From Takakia lepidozioides (lineage: Eukaryota > Streptophyta > Takakiopsida > Takakiales > Takakiaceae), in the NCBI GenBank assembly GCA_030704615.1, contig CM060732.1, positions 69,483,053 through 69,547,052 of the forward strand: 64,000 nt of DNA, written 5' to 3'. The translations under genes were made by a program, and so were the position numbers. Of the stretch, positions 46,940-57,739 are shown one piece after another. Positions within the stretch are counted from its first letter, which is position 1. Each line of letters begins with the position of its first letter. Below the pieces are notes generated by a model that was not told where the DNA came from, searched no databases, and saw only the letters and a list, made by a program, of their open reading frames with translations.

Positions 46940-49121
46940 ACAGTGAGGGGTCTTCTGCTGAATGGAGGGACACAGTTGGAAAAACTGTTCCTATGATTCA
47001 AACAGCCCTGATGAACTGGAGTATATTTCAATGGCTTATAACGCTCCCATTAGTTCTTCTGAGATTGTGGAAGCAATTGAACATTTAAATGGATATAAAG
47101 CTGGTGGACCTGATGGTATTGTCAACGAGCTTATCAAGCACGGTGGCGATCCCATGATAGAGGCCCTAGTTCTCCTCTTTAACCTTATCTGGAAGACTGA
47201 AATGATCCCCTTTCGCTGGCGACAGGGGGTCATTGTCAGTCTATACAAGAAGGGTGACAGAGAAGAACCGGGGAACTACCGTGGCATCACGCTCCTCAAT
47301 GCTGTTGGCAAGACATTCTGCAGAGTTATAAGTACTCGTCTCGAGGTTGATCTGGAGTCTAGAGGTTGTTTCCACGAAGGCCAAGCTGGCTTTCGGCAAA
47401 ACAGGGGCTGTGTGGATCATATCTTCACTCTAAGCCAGATTATTCAGGGAAGGAAAAAAGAAGGGAACCCACTTATGTTTTTTTCCTGGATGTCAAAAGG
47501 CTTATGACATAGTGTGGAGAGATGGCCTATGGTTCCGCCTCTGGTCTTGTGGGATCAAGGGAAAGATGTGAGAGTTGTCCACAACTTGAATGCTCACACA
47601 AAAGCTGTGTCACTGTTAACGGACAGAAGTCCAACTTTTTTGACATAGACCAAGGTGTAGCTCGAGGATGTACTCTCTCCCCTCTGCTCTTCAATGTTTT
47701 CATCAATCAACTCCTCGGGGATGTGCAAAGTGAAGGATTTGGGTTAAGGGTGGGTGATACCACCATACCAGCCCTTATGTTTGCGGATGACTTTGCAGGC
47801 ATAAGGGAGACTCCAACCAATCTCCAGGAGTTGATTGATTGCGCGAAGAGATACTTTGATCTTTGGGGCTAGAGGCTAATGTCAGCAAATGTGCAGTGGT
47901 AGCATTCAACGACAGAGGAGAGGGAGGAAGTGATCTTGAGTGGCAGTGGGGTAGCCAAGAGATCCCGGTCCTCCCTTCCTACACTTACCTGGGCGTTGAG
48001 TTTTCCTCCAATTGTAATTGGGATGCACATATACGGAAAGTTGTTCAAACTGGCAAGGGCAAAGCTCTGGGGCTCACTAAATTTTTCCACTGCAGAGGGG
48101 TCATCTCTGAGGTTAAGAAAACCATGCTTTGTCGCGTTATTAGACCTGCCTTGGAGTATGGATCTGCTATATGGGTTGATAACTCCAACCAGGCTAAGTC
48201 TCTAGAATCCATTCAAGTGGGGGTGCTTAAGGAGTGCATGTCAGCATGCTCCAAACAGCCAATGTGGCTGTTCGGGGTGAGTTTGGCATTCCATCCTTAA
48301 GCTCCCGACGAGATGAATTCAAGGTCAGATGGTGGGGTCAGCTGCAACATATGCCCAACACCAGATATCCTAAGTTGATCGACTCTATATCTTGGAAACA
48401 GGACCGCCCTGTCAAACAGGCCAAGTCCTGGCAAAAGAGAGTAGAAAAGATTCTCAAGGACCTGGACCTGGATCCGCAAGTCTTGACCCTGCTGGATAAA
48501 TCTGCCTTAGAGGCTGTAGTGTCCTCAGCCATGTCTGTTGCCATGAGATTGTCTGATGAAAATGAAGTTAGGCAGAGAATTTCCCTGAACTTGATTCCAG
48601 TCAGTGACATGGGGGTGGACATCTTGGATGACCTCAAGGGTCTACCCACTCTCGGCACTAGACTGAAATTTAAACTCAGGGCAGGAAGCCTACCTTTGAA
48701 CAGCAAACAGAAGCAGAGAGGAAAGGGAGAGTGCAATTGTCCGTTGTGTGGGCAATTTGAAGACAATATTCATTTTCTGATACACTGTCCGGGGTTCTCT
48801 CACCAAAGAGACGCTCTCTTCAATTCTATCAAGGGAATTGTGCCTGTACCCCTGTTTACCAACTTTGAAAGTCTCGAGGTTGAGCCAAAAGCCCAGGCCC
48901 TCCTGAGGCCTAGTTTTTGGGCAAATCACACACAGCAGATTGATGCTTGTGTGAAGGGTTTTCTAGAGGATATCTGGAAAACCCGGATTAATTCCTTATA
49001 TGATGGTAAGTCTTACTACCAACGTCAGTCCCTGACGGAGGTAGGTTCTTTTCCTTTTGTTTCTGCTCAAACTGGGCACGGGGTCAATGGCCACAAGGCT
49101 ACGGCAAACAACGTCTTATGA
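46940..49121 (+). pseudogene. Non-LTR retrotransposon (LINE) reverse transcriptase, broken
   Basis: RT domain blocks appear across three frames. 46962-47507: HLNGYKAGGPDGIVNELIK, RQGVIVSLYKKGD, NYRGITLLNAVGK, GFRQNRGC. 47522-47872: GVARGCTLSPLLFNVF and the catalytic FADD at 47780-47791. 47863-48300: SKCAVVAFND, YLGVEFSSN. The C-terminal part (48234-49121) ends with a zf-RVT-type zinc motif, CNCPLCGQF...HFLIHCPGF (about 48731-48795). The endonuclease is not seen, so the copy is 5'-truncated as well as frameshifted. It sits inside CACTA2 and is absent from the related CACTA1. Confidence 0.88.
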
Positions 49122-49295
49122 GTACAATCTAAGCTTCTCCGTCAGCTCCGTAGGGTTTGTGTTATTGTATGGCAGCGTCCAATTTATATTCCTAGTCATT
49201 TTGTTGGTTGATAGATTGTTGTCACAGTACGCGTGTCACAGTACAAGCTGTAAGAAAGCAAGAGATACATAGTTATACAGTCAAACAGACAACTA

Positions 49296-49890
49296 TCAGT
49301 TTCTGTGGAATCTCTTCCCAATGGCAGGATGGGTTGGGAACAGCCAAGTCAGGAGGCGAATGCCTGTCAAATTACCACATGTCCTTCTGAACACTGCCCC
49401 TGCCCTGGTGGACATGTATGCCAAATGTGGGTGCATCGAGGATGCCAAGGGAGTGTTCAACACTGTGGCTGAACGAGATGTGGTGTCGTGGAGTGCGATG
49501 CTTGCAGGGGATGCACCGCTGGGGTGCGGGATGGAGGCTCCAACCTTTGAGCAAATGATGGGGGAAGGGGTGAAGGCCGTTGACATAACGTTTGTGTGCG
49601 TTTACAATGCGTCTGGCAGCCCTGGAAAAGGGCAAAGAGATCCCTGGTAACATCATCAAATCTGCAATTGTACCAGATGTCATCCTGAACATTGCTCTGG
49701 TGGCCATGTATGCTAAATGTGGGAGCATTGAGGATGCTAAGGGAGTGTTCAACACTATGGCTGAACCAGATGTGGTGTCGTGGAATGCGATGCTTGCAGG
49801 GTGTACAGAGCAGGAGCGCGAGATGGGGCTTTGGACACATGAAAGCAAATGATGGGGAAGGGGTGAAGGTACCTTCTTCAACATATTTCA
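49296..49890 (+). pseudogene. Two PPR-protein fragments captured in CACTA2
   Basis: Two tandem, related pieces encode pentatricopeptide repeats: VDMYAKCGCIEDAKGVFN..VVSWSAMLAG (about 49410-49510) and AMYAKCGSIEDAKGVFN..VVSWNAMLAG (about 49700-49800). PPR proteins bind organellar RNA. These are isolated repeats with no start, targeting peptide or C-terminal E/DYW domain. They look like a captured fragment, partly duplicated, and not a working gene. Confidence 0.8.
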
Positions 49891-50570
49891 CCCTGTTTTC
49901 CTACTAGTGTTGCTTTGACAATTTTAGGCTGTCATTGTCAGCTGCTAGCAGCAAGGTGAGGATATATGCATGATTTGTGCAGAGGCATGGATAGCTGAAG
50001 GAGTAGGGATTTTGTGTGGGTCCAAGAGGGTCAGATTTCAAGCACAAGATTACCTGTGATTCCCTGTGGATCAATAGCTACAAGAAACCTGCATGGGTAG
50101 ATGGTCAACTGGCAGCAACGGCACAAGTGATAAAATCAGGCATTGCTAATGCAGGCATCTTCTTCAACACATTTCACCCTGTTTTTCCCTCTTTATCAGA
50201 ATCGGCCCTAAATTTACATGTTCAATTCTACAAATTAGCTGGTTGAGTGAATCTAGTTTGGAGTGACTTTGACATGATACTGCCAATGTGACAACAGGAA
50301 GTGTCAAAAAACAGGTAACAGAGATGAGGAGAAGTTGTGGATGAATACTTATCTGAGCCCAGTCACTGATGGGTCAACCGGGGCAGAAAGGTGAATGCCT
50401 GCTACATTTCAAAGAGTAGCAGACGCAATTCAGCATAGGAACTAGTGTGCTACGCTGAGATGGGTGTTTCCTAGAACAAATGTAGGCTGTCATTGTCAGT
50501 TGCTAGTAGCAAGGCAAGGTTGAATGCTTGATTTTGTGCAGAGGCATGGATAGCTGAAGGAGTAGAGATA
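49891..50570 (+). repeat. Family-internal repeats shared with CACTA1
   Basis: Segments such as TGTCATTGTCAGCTGCTAGC (49930 and, diverged, 50490) and the GGCATGGATAGCTGAAGGAG region recur here and at 29500-29740 and 30715-30782. They belong to the internal body of this CACTA family. The remaining 50571-51230 shows no gene. Confidence 0.6.
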
Positions 50571-53199
50571 GAGTGTGGGTGACGCAGGGTGTTGGGCAAT
50601 GGGCAAGACGTCTTTGTATAAACGTGAGTGACCTTCCTATCCTCCTGGCTCTCATTTTTAGTGCATGTTTCTTTGTGAAGTATCTGACGACTTTGCCAAC
50701 ACACACCAACCTTTTTGCTTTGGTTTGTTTACGAGTCCATGGGATAGAAGTTACCATAAATAACACTGGCATTGGTTTTTCATATATGGTATTAGACAAT
50801 TTTCTTAATTATTTCCGCCTTGGCAGGTTGCTCAGTGACCTTCCCTGGACGCTTTGGAGTATACCGAGTGAGTGTCTCACAATGCAATGTTGGTTGGTGC
50901 ATCTTATGCAAGAACTTGGAAAACAAATAGATGTCATTGCTGTAGTAATTCTTAAAGCCATGCAAGCTTTAGTTTTTGATAGGTTGCAGATTGATGGAAT
51001 AGCATGAGTAGTTAGAAGATTATGGGTGAACACTTTTCAAAGTGTTATAGTTAGACAATATAATTCACATGAGAACATGTCACTATTTTATGTATTTTTA
51101 GATCGCGACCAAAATGATAATGATAAATAGATTGGTAAATAGAGATGGTATACAATCTCTTGGTTTTGCTCAGTTTGTTGCAGTTATGTCTTGCTGCCTT
51201 GTTCTCTTTGTATTATATATTATATTTCATTGTTGTAATAGACTATACATGACTATCATATCATAGTCATAATAATGACTACATATATTTTCACTCTCCA
51301 ATAGTACTACAACACCATGTGGCAGAAATACAAATATGTAAAAAAATAGCAATACACCCAAAAAACACCCATCATGACACATGTCAATCTGCTGAGGGAC
51401 CACATGTAAAAACTACAACGCGCCACGTGTTGCAACCGTATTAGCACACCCGTAGTCATAGTTCGCAGTCATGGAGAGCGAACACTCTGCCACGTGTCAT
51501 TTCATGTATCGAGCACGTGTCACTCTTGCACAGCCGCTGACATGGACTACACTGTCCGTTCAGTCATTCAGTAAAGCCAGCGTGTATGACTACCCCCACA
51601 GCTGCTCAGGCGCCACGTCACAGCCAGCCTGGAGAGTCATATTTGCCATGTCACAACTACTAGGGCTTTACGTCTTCAAGTCAGGAAGTCGTAAATGGCT
51701 TCCACTGCATTTGCAGTCATAACACAGAGACGTAAAAGCCGCAATCTGTTGTAGTGGATGCTGGTGAGTCTGCTCGTGAGTCTGATGCTAGTGAGTCCGA
51801 TGCTGAGTTTTTGGGTTTTCTGTCATATACCAGGATGAACGGGCCTTGTGTGCTAGGCGGACGGTGAGCTCCGACCCTCCTTTAGTAGTGAATACGGTGC
51901 GCCGAGAAGTGGAGCGGGTGCGGGAGTACATCTTGTTTAAGTACCCTGGCTCAACAGACGCCATAGCAGCACTGGACTCTGCAGACAAAGCACGCGCCAA
52001 CTCCCCGGTCAACACCATACTCACTGCAGACTCGGTGGACACAGACCTCACCCAATCTGGCATCCAGCAGCAAAGCAGACTCTTTCCTACCAGACTCACA
52101 ATCAGCGCAGTCTTGTCCAGCACACTCCCATGTACCAGACTCTCGTCCAGCATACTCCCATCCAGCAGACTGCTTTGCAGACTCCCAGCCCGCAGACTGC
52201 TATTCAGGAGACTCCCAACCAGCAGACTGCCACCCAGAAGACGCCCATCCACCACACTACAGTCTAGCGGACTCCCAGCCAGCAGACTCTCATTGTCACG
52301 ACCACCATGGGACTTTTTGGAGTTTAGCGCTCGCCATTGCCGCTCATTGATCCCGAAGCTGTGGACCTGACACTTGCCCGTCTGAGGGTGGGGGAAGTCA
52401 ATGCCAATGTGGATTGGTATAATGAGCTCCATCGCATTGTCACGGACGGCCGGTGGCCTTTTGTTCCCTTTCATTATTCCATGGAATTTACTATGGCAGA
52501 AGCGAATGAAGTCCTCGAAAGCGCACATTATGTGGCCCTGGCAGCCACGAAGGTCCAAAATGCCCCGCCACTGCTTGTCCAATTAATCCTCATGGATGAC
52601 CCACGGCCTCAGGAACTCAAACATATGCCCATGGCACATCCCACCCACCTTTGGGGTGCGGGAAAGCATTGCTTGGAATTACTGAAGAGTACTTTGATCG
52701 CATTGCTAATTCTTTCCTTCACCATCGATGGATGCAGTTCGGCAATTTCCGTTCATACAGTAAATTGGTAGAGGACCTGCAAAGTTTGAGGAAGTATTTG
52801 TTTCATTCAGATTCGGATGCAGGTAAGAAGAGTGTTGTGGATGAGGCGTTGCAATGGTTTGTTGCGGTAATGGAGCGAGTAGTGTTCGATATTGTGTTGA
52901 ACAGACCGGATGTGTTCAAAGTCCTATGGTGCGGCTCCCCATTTGAAAACCGCATGCCAGCGATTCGCCATCTCGATGGAGCATGCTTGGGACGCCAAAT
53001 CCAAGATATTGGTCTCATTGGCAACCTCCTAGAAGGTAATGCTGACTTCTTCTGGACCGTTGTGAAGTTCATGGTCTTTTCTTCCACCATCCTGTCAGAC
53101 TCACTTTGTCCAACTAGGGTCCAACTCATCTGTTTCAGGAATGTCCGATTTAGACGAGCACGTGCAGTGTGCTTTCGATTCCCTTGCCAGAGGTGCACG

Positions 53200-55200
53200 A
53201 GATGTTGTGCTGGCATTACGGGACTCCATGACATCGTTCAGCAGACTGCTGACGACGCCATTGCTCAGCAGATTGACCCACTGCAACAAAAAGAGCATGG
53301 ACAGACTGTCAACACTATCCCAGCCACTGTTCAGGAGAGTGGGCGCACTACAAGCCACACCGAGGACGAGGAAACTCATGAGCAAACCGGCGAGTAGACT
53401 GAAGGACTGCCTCTGCACCAGACCGTGCAGCATACCGATGACGTCGCTGTCAAGCAGACCGTCCAGCATACCAATGAGCATACCGGGCTGCAGACAGATG
53501 ACCTGGCTGTGCACCGACAGACTGTGTAGCATACCATTGAGTAGACCGTCCAACAGACTGAAAGCAGTCACCACAATGACAGTGCCTTGCAAACTGTCCA
53601 GCAGATTCACGACCACACTGACTCGGAGGACCCAACTACACTTCCTGTCCACCAGTCTGGATCTTGGCTCGTTGAACAGAGTCGGCTGCACTGGCCTCAA
53701 CGGGACCCTGTCTCTAAATTTGTGCGGAGTTCTATCAGTGCATTGACGGAGTCTTCTTTTCCCGCCGGGCCATCTTCACATATTGGCGCATCGTTTGAGG
53801 ATATAAGCCAGGCACCGGTAAACCATTCTTCTCCAGTGTCCCATGGCCTGCCAACTATTTCCATTTAGCTCAGCCCGGTTTTGGTTCGTTTGCTTGCGAA
53901 AGCTATAGATGATTGTTACGTGATTGATCGTGATATGGGAACTCAACCCCGTATCATTGACCTTACTGAAGAACTAGATGATGTAGTTGCCGCGGATAAT
54001 TTAGATGTCGGCGGTAGTCAAGCTTTTTCTGCATCAGACCCTGAAGACACAGTTGACATGCAAGTTGATAGATTGATCTCCTCCCTGCAAGAGCAGACCG
54101 ACCACGAGAGTGACCACCAGGCTAAACAGCAGACTGACCAGAGCAAAAAGTAGACTGAGCACCAGACTGACCAAACTGAGGACAGTGAGCAGCAGACTGA
54201 CGCTGAACATGGTCCTCTGAAGGAGGGCCAACATGCCGTTCGCCCCGCCCATGAGAGTGTCCACCAGACTCGACAACAGACTGACCAGAGCGGCGAGCAG
54301 ACTGAGCACCAGACTGGCTAGACTGAAGACACTGAGCAGCAGACCGATGCCGAACATGGACAGACTAAGGGCCAACATGCCGTTCCCCCCGCACACGAGA
54401 GTGTCCACCAGACTCGACAGCAGACTGACCATAGCGGCGAGCAGACTGAGCACCAGGCTAACCGCTCTTAGCAGCATAGACTGACTGACGTTCAAGCAGG
54501 GGAGCAGTCTGCCCAGTCGCTTCCTTCCAATGACACCGTACAGGTTGTGCTCTGCCATCTTCCACCTCTGTGATTTCAGATTTATGTTCAATTTCTGTGT
54601 ATTGACAGGATCTGTTGTACCTACAAGACTTGAGGACACCGTTTCCCTCCCAGCAATTCCACAACCCGCCAATGTTGCTCACATTGGCTCCACAACCAGA
54701 AAATGTGGCTTACTTACAACGCCAACAGATGCACGGATTAGTTCAACGCATGCGACCCGTGAGGCTGCCAATACAGGTCCTGCAAGTGTGAACAAGCCTA
54801 CAGACACAGTCGTCTTGTGAAGCAGGACTGCACTACTTCATCAGTCTGCTGAATCGAACCCGGCCACAGTAGTCGCCGAATCCCTGGGCACAAGTAGAGC
54901 GAAGAAGCGGATTGTCGTGGAGCAGACTCAGGAAATTCGGGAGGGTCCTGTTGCCAAGAAACCTGCGAAGAAAGGCAAGTCCGCTGTCTTCATGAACAAG
55001 GACCGCAAAATGGCGTTGGATATGGACAAGGAAGTGGTTCTTCAGCGAGAAATGCACCAGTGAGTAGTCCTACCAGTCTGCTCAGTCTGGTCACTCCAGT
55101 CTGCTCAGAAGTGTGAGTCTGCTCAGTCCGCTCGGTCTGGTGAGTCTGGCGAGTCCGCTCAGTCCGCTCGGTATGGGCAGTCTGTTGAATGGAGTCAGTC
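53200..55200 (+). repeat. CAGACTG-type minisatellite blocks in the cargo gene
   Basis: CAGACTG(A/C)CC, GAGCAGACTGAGCACCAGAC, CAGTCTGCTCAGTCTG and similar words recur through 53230-53590, 54080-54490 and 55070-55200, with more in the intron 55627-55990. Part of this is read as low-complexity protein and part is spliced out. The same words occur in the MULE ends and near its transposase gene. Confidence 0.75.
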
Positions 55201-56414
55201 CGCTCAGAATGTTGCGTACATGGGTTTTCACACAAGGCCGTGGTCTGTGTGCAGGTTGGGTTCTCGTTTTGCGGCGGCCCTGCAACGGAATGTCGCGGCC
55301 GGCAATTGCATGGTTCACTTTTATGAAGGCGACCCCCGGTATGAGTGCTCCATCGGGCCTCCGGACTTGAAGCCACTTGAGACGGTGGAGTCAGAGTGCA
55401 CAGATAGAATGCTGGAGCTGTGGTGTCGTTTCTATGATAAGACGGTTGAAGACAAGTACTCAAGTACTGTTGCTCTTCTGCCAGCCTCAACGTGGTCTCG
55501 TATGATGACACATTGGGACGGGCCACGGGAAAGGCTAGTGGAGTGTCTACATTCTTGCTGGAGCGTCCCTCGGCTCGGCAAAGACATAAAAGATTGCCAT
55601 CATATAATCGTTTTGATTGTGGAGGAGTAAGATCTCGCATACCCAATCTGTTCTGTCGGGCCAGTCTTTTGAATGACGTCACTACGTTCACACCTGCCTC
55701 TTGCCTGCTCAGTCTGGCAAATCTGCCCAGTCTTTTGAATGAGGACAGTCTGCTCGGTCTGCCCACTCAGCCCTGAGTCTGCTCAATCTGCCGAGTCTGC
55801 TGAGTCTACTCATTATGACGAATCTGCTGGGTGATGAGTCTTCTGAGTCTGCTGAGTCGTGACTCTGCCGAGTCGGCTGAGTGTAGTGGGACCCGTGCAG
55901 TGTGGGAGTCTATAGAGTCTGCAGGAGAGGCAATTGGAGTGGTCTGCTGAGTGGACTGCTGCCGTGAGACTCATGAGATTCGTCTTGCAGGGCGGACTGG
56001 AGTGTTGTTGTCATCGACGTGCGGAAAGGCTACTACACTCACATGAACTCCATCGAGTCTTTGTATGGTTGCCCATATGTTTTGTCATGGATACGGAAGC
56101 TGCATGCGGAGTGTTTAGGCTACAGTGTTGATTCATCGGGTTGGGAGGAGGTTAGGGCATTTCAGTTCAACCAGCCTGAAGTGCCCCAACAGCCATTCAG
56201 CTGGGAATGCGGGTTTTACGTCATGTCCTTCATCCAAGGATATTATGAATGGCTACAAACTGGGCATACTCGAACCTCTTCTAAAATGGCAGAGAGAGGA
56301 GTACATTTCACGAAACACTGGTTTACGTTCAAGTTTGCACTTGGCCAACGGATGCAGTGTCTTAAGTACATCTTGACTGGTTTGAGTGCTGCTGAGAAAG
56401 CAGTATCCTCATAG

Positions 56415-57455
56415 ATATCCATCTGGGTCCGAGACTAGAGGTGCACCATAGGACGCATTTGTCGTGTAAGCATGTTTTTAAGCATTTGCAACGAAATAAA
56501 ATATGACTTTGTATACACATCCTATTGGTCGCATATGAGTGCAGTGTGGAGTAGTCGTGACCAATTCACTGCATGTTGTTAAGCGGACTTACCTCTGCAC
56601 ACACAATCATTTTGTTTAATATACCAAGGGAGTCCACTGGTCAGCAAACAGCCGAGAGTCAGTAGACTGCCAGAGTACGGGAAGAGGGTATGCCTAGGCT
56701 TGTGAGCAGACAGATGGCAATGTCGCCGAACTAACGAGAGTCCGACAGACTGAGGAGTTGGGACCAATCCGGCAGACTGGTAGATGCGATTGGGAACCAT
56801 GAGTCTGCACTGGTGAGCAGACTGTCGAGAGTCACTGGAGTGGTATAGTACAGGCGGATGGCATTGGCCAGTAGACTGCCAAGTCTGGTCAGCAGAGTAA
56901 TGAGAGTCCACCGTGCTGAGAATGGCCAGTCTGATGGGCAGACCGCATGAGGCTCACTGGTCAGCCAGGTGCAGACACGTTCAGAACTAGGAGACTGGTC
57001 TGCTCAGGAGAAGGCTGACACAACAGACTATTTGAAGACTGAGTCCTAGCCTGGTACAGCAGACTGGTTCAGATACCAGAAGAGTGGTTGAGCAAACTGG
57101 TTCAGACACCAGAAGACTGGTTGAGTAGACTGGATCAGATGGTAGAAGATTGGTTCAGACGCCAGAAGACTGGTTTACCAGGCTGGTTGGTAGGTGGGTT
57201 GGACGTCTGGTGCACATGCAATCGTACCGCCGAAATTTTATTTCATGGGAAGAATGATACTGTACCATTTCTTACATTTCCTACTCTACTTTAAAACTGG
57301 TATACGGTCTGCGACTCTCCGGATTGTGGAGTATATGTGTGCTGCAGGTGTTGGGGCACCAACCCTCTTCCCTGTTTTGCGTAAGACCCTGGGTCGCGTT
57401 TTCCATGCCTCAACGAAATCCCATTTCCTTTTCAGCGACATATTGTTGTTGTCAT
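56415..57455. repeat. Spacer between the two MULE-B genes, with AGACTGG repeats
   Basis: No gene. Repeats of AGACTGGTTCAGAC(A/G)CCAGA type fill 56990-57190, with looser CAGACTG and GGTCAGCA words from 56630. A potential transcript end for the converging cargo and transposase genes should lie here. Confidence 0.55.
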
Positions 57456-57739
57456 TTACAGGACGGAAGCTCTTTGCTGCTGCAGGGTGCAGCATTCCTG
57501 CAGCACTCTTGGCGAGAATATCAACAAGCTGCCCCCTACAGATACGAAGAGAAGACAACACATGTTTCTGCAGGTATTTGTCGTCCCCAACAATGCGAAG
57601 TATGTTTGCAAATTCTTCATCCATGGAGGATGGTACGAGGACAGGCTCCGCATCATAGGGGAAGTCATCTGTGGAGGGCCCTCTGTTGCATTTCCCAAAC
57701 CCTCTTCGTCGCCGACACTTGCATGAACCCTAAACACAT

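Larger units (their letters stand above)
44962..51756. mobile_element. CACTA2: 6.8-kb CACTA transposon nested in a cargo intron
   Basis: Ends are CACTACAACATATTGCGGCT at 44962 and, on the minus strand from 51756, CACTACAACAGATTGCGGCT. Exact 3-bp duplications GAT flank it (44959-44961, 51757-51759). AGTCAT/ATGACT words crowd both subterminal zones (44985-45260, 51230-51720). It lies wholly inside the intron 44772-51833. No CACTA transposase is seen. Instead it holds a SINE-like sequence, a decayed LINE and two PPR fragments, so it is non-autonomous. Confidence 0.9.
43807..56414 (+). pseudogene. MULE-B cargo gene with C-terminal Ulp1-like (C48) domain
   Basis: A multi-exon gene on the plus strand. 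Exon 43807-44771 begins MEDACAKGG, has a CPFC zinc-ribbon-like segment and a basic stretch, and ends in an acidic run (DDDDE) before a GTAATG donor. It joins in phase to exon 51834 onward (DERALCARR). A middle region (52330-53130, e.g. PFVPFHYSMEF) is unrecognised. Exons ending at 55059, then 55255-55626 and 55991-56414, encode a Ulp1-like cysteine protease fold (SUMO or ubiquitin-like deconjugase family): ADWSVVVIDVRKGYY and WECGFYVMSF. The Cys (56208-56210) is kept, but the His before Trp is Asp and the usual Asp is Asn. Stops at 43870, 44041 and about 44743 and frameshifts mean the copy is decayed. Confidence 0.75.

Noticed and set aside
51788-54682. Several long minus-strand frames of leucine/serine-rich repeats
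   Set aside because: They are shadows of CAGACTG-type repeats on the plus strand; the supported exons lie on the plus strand.
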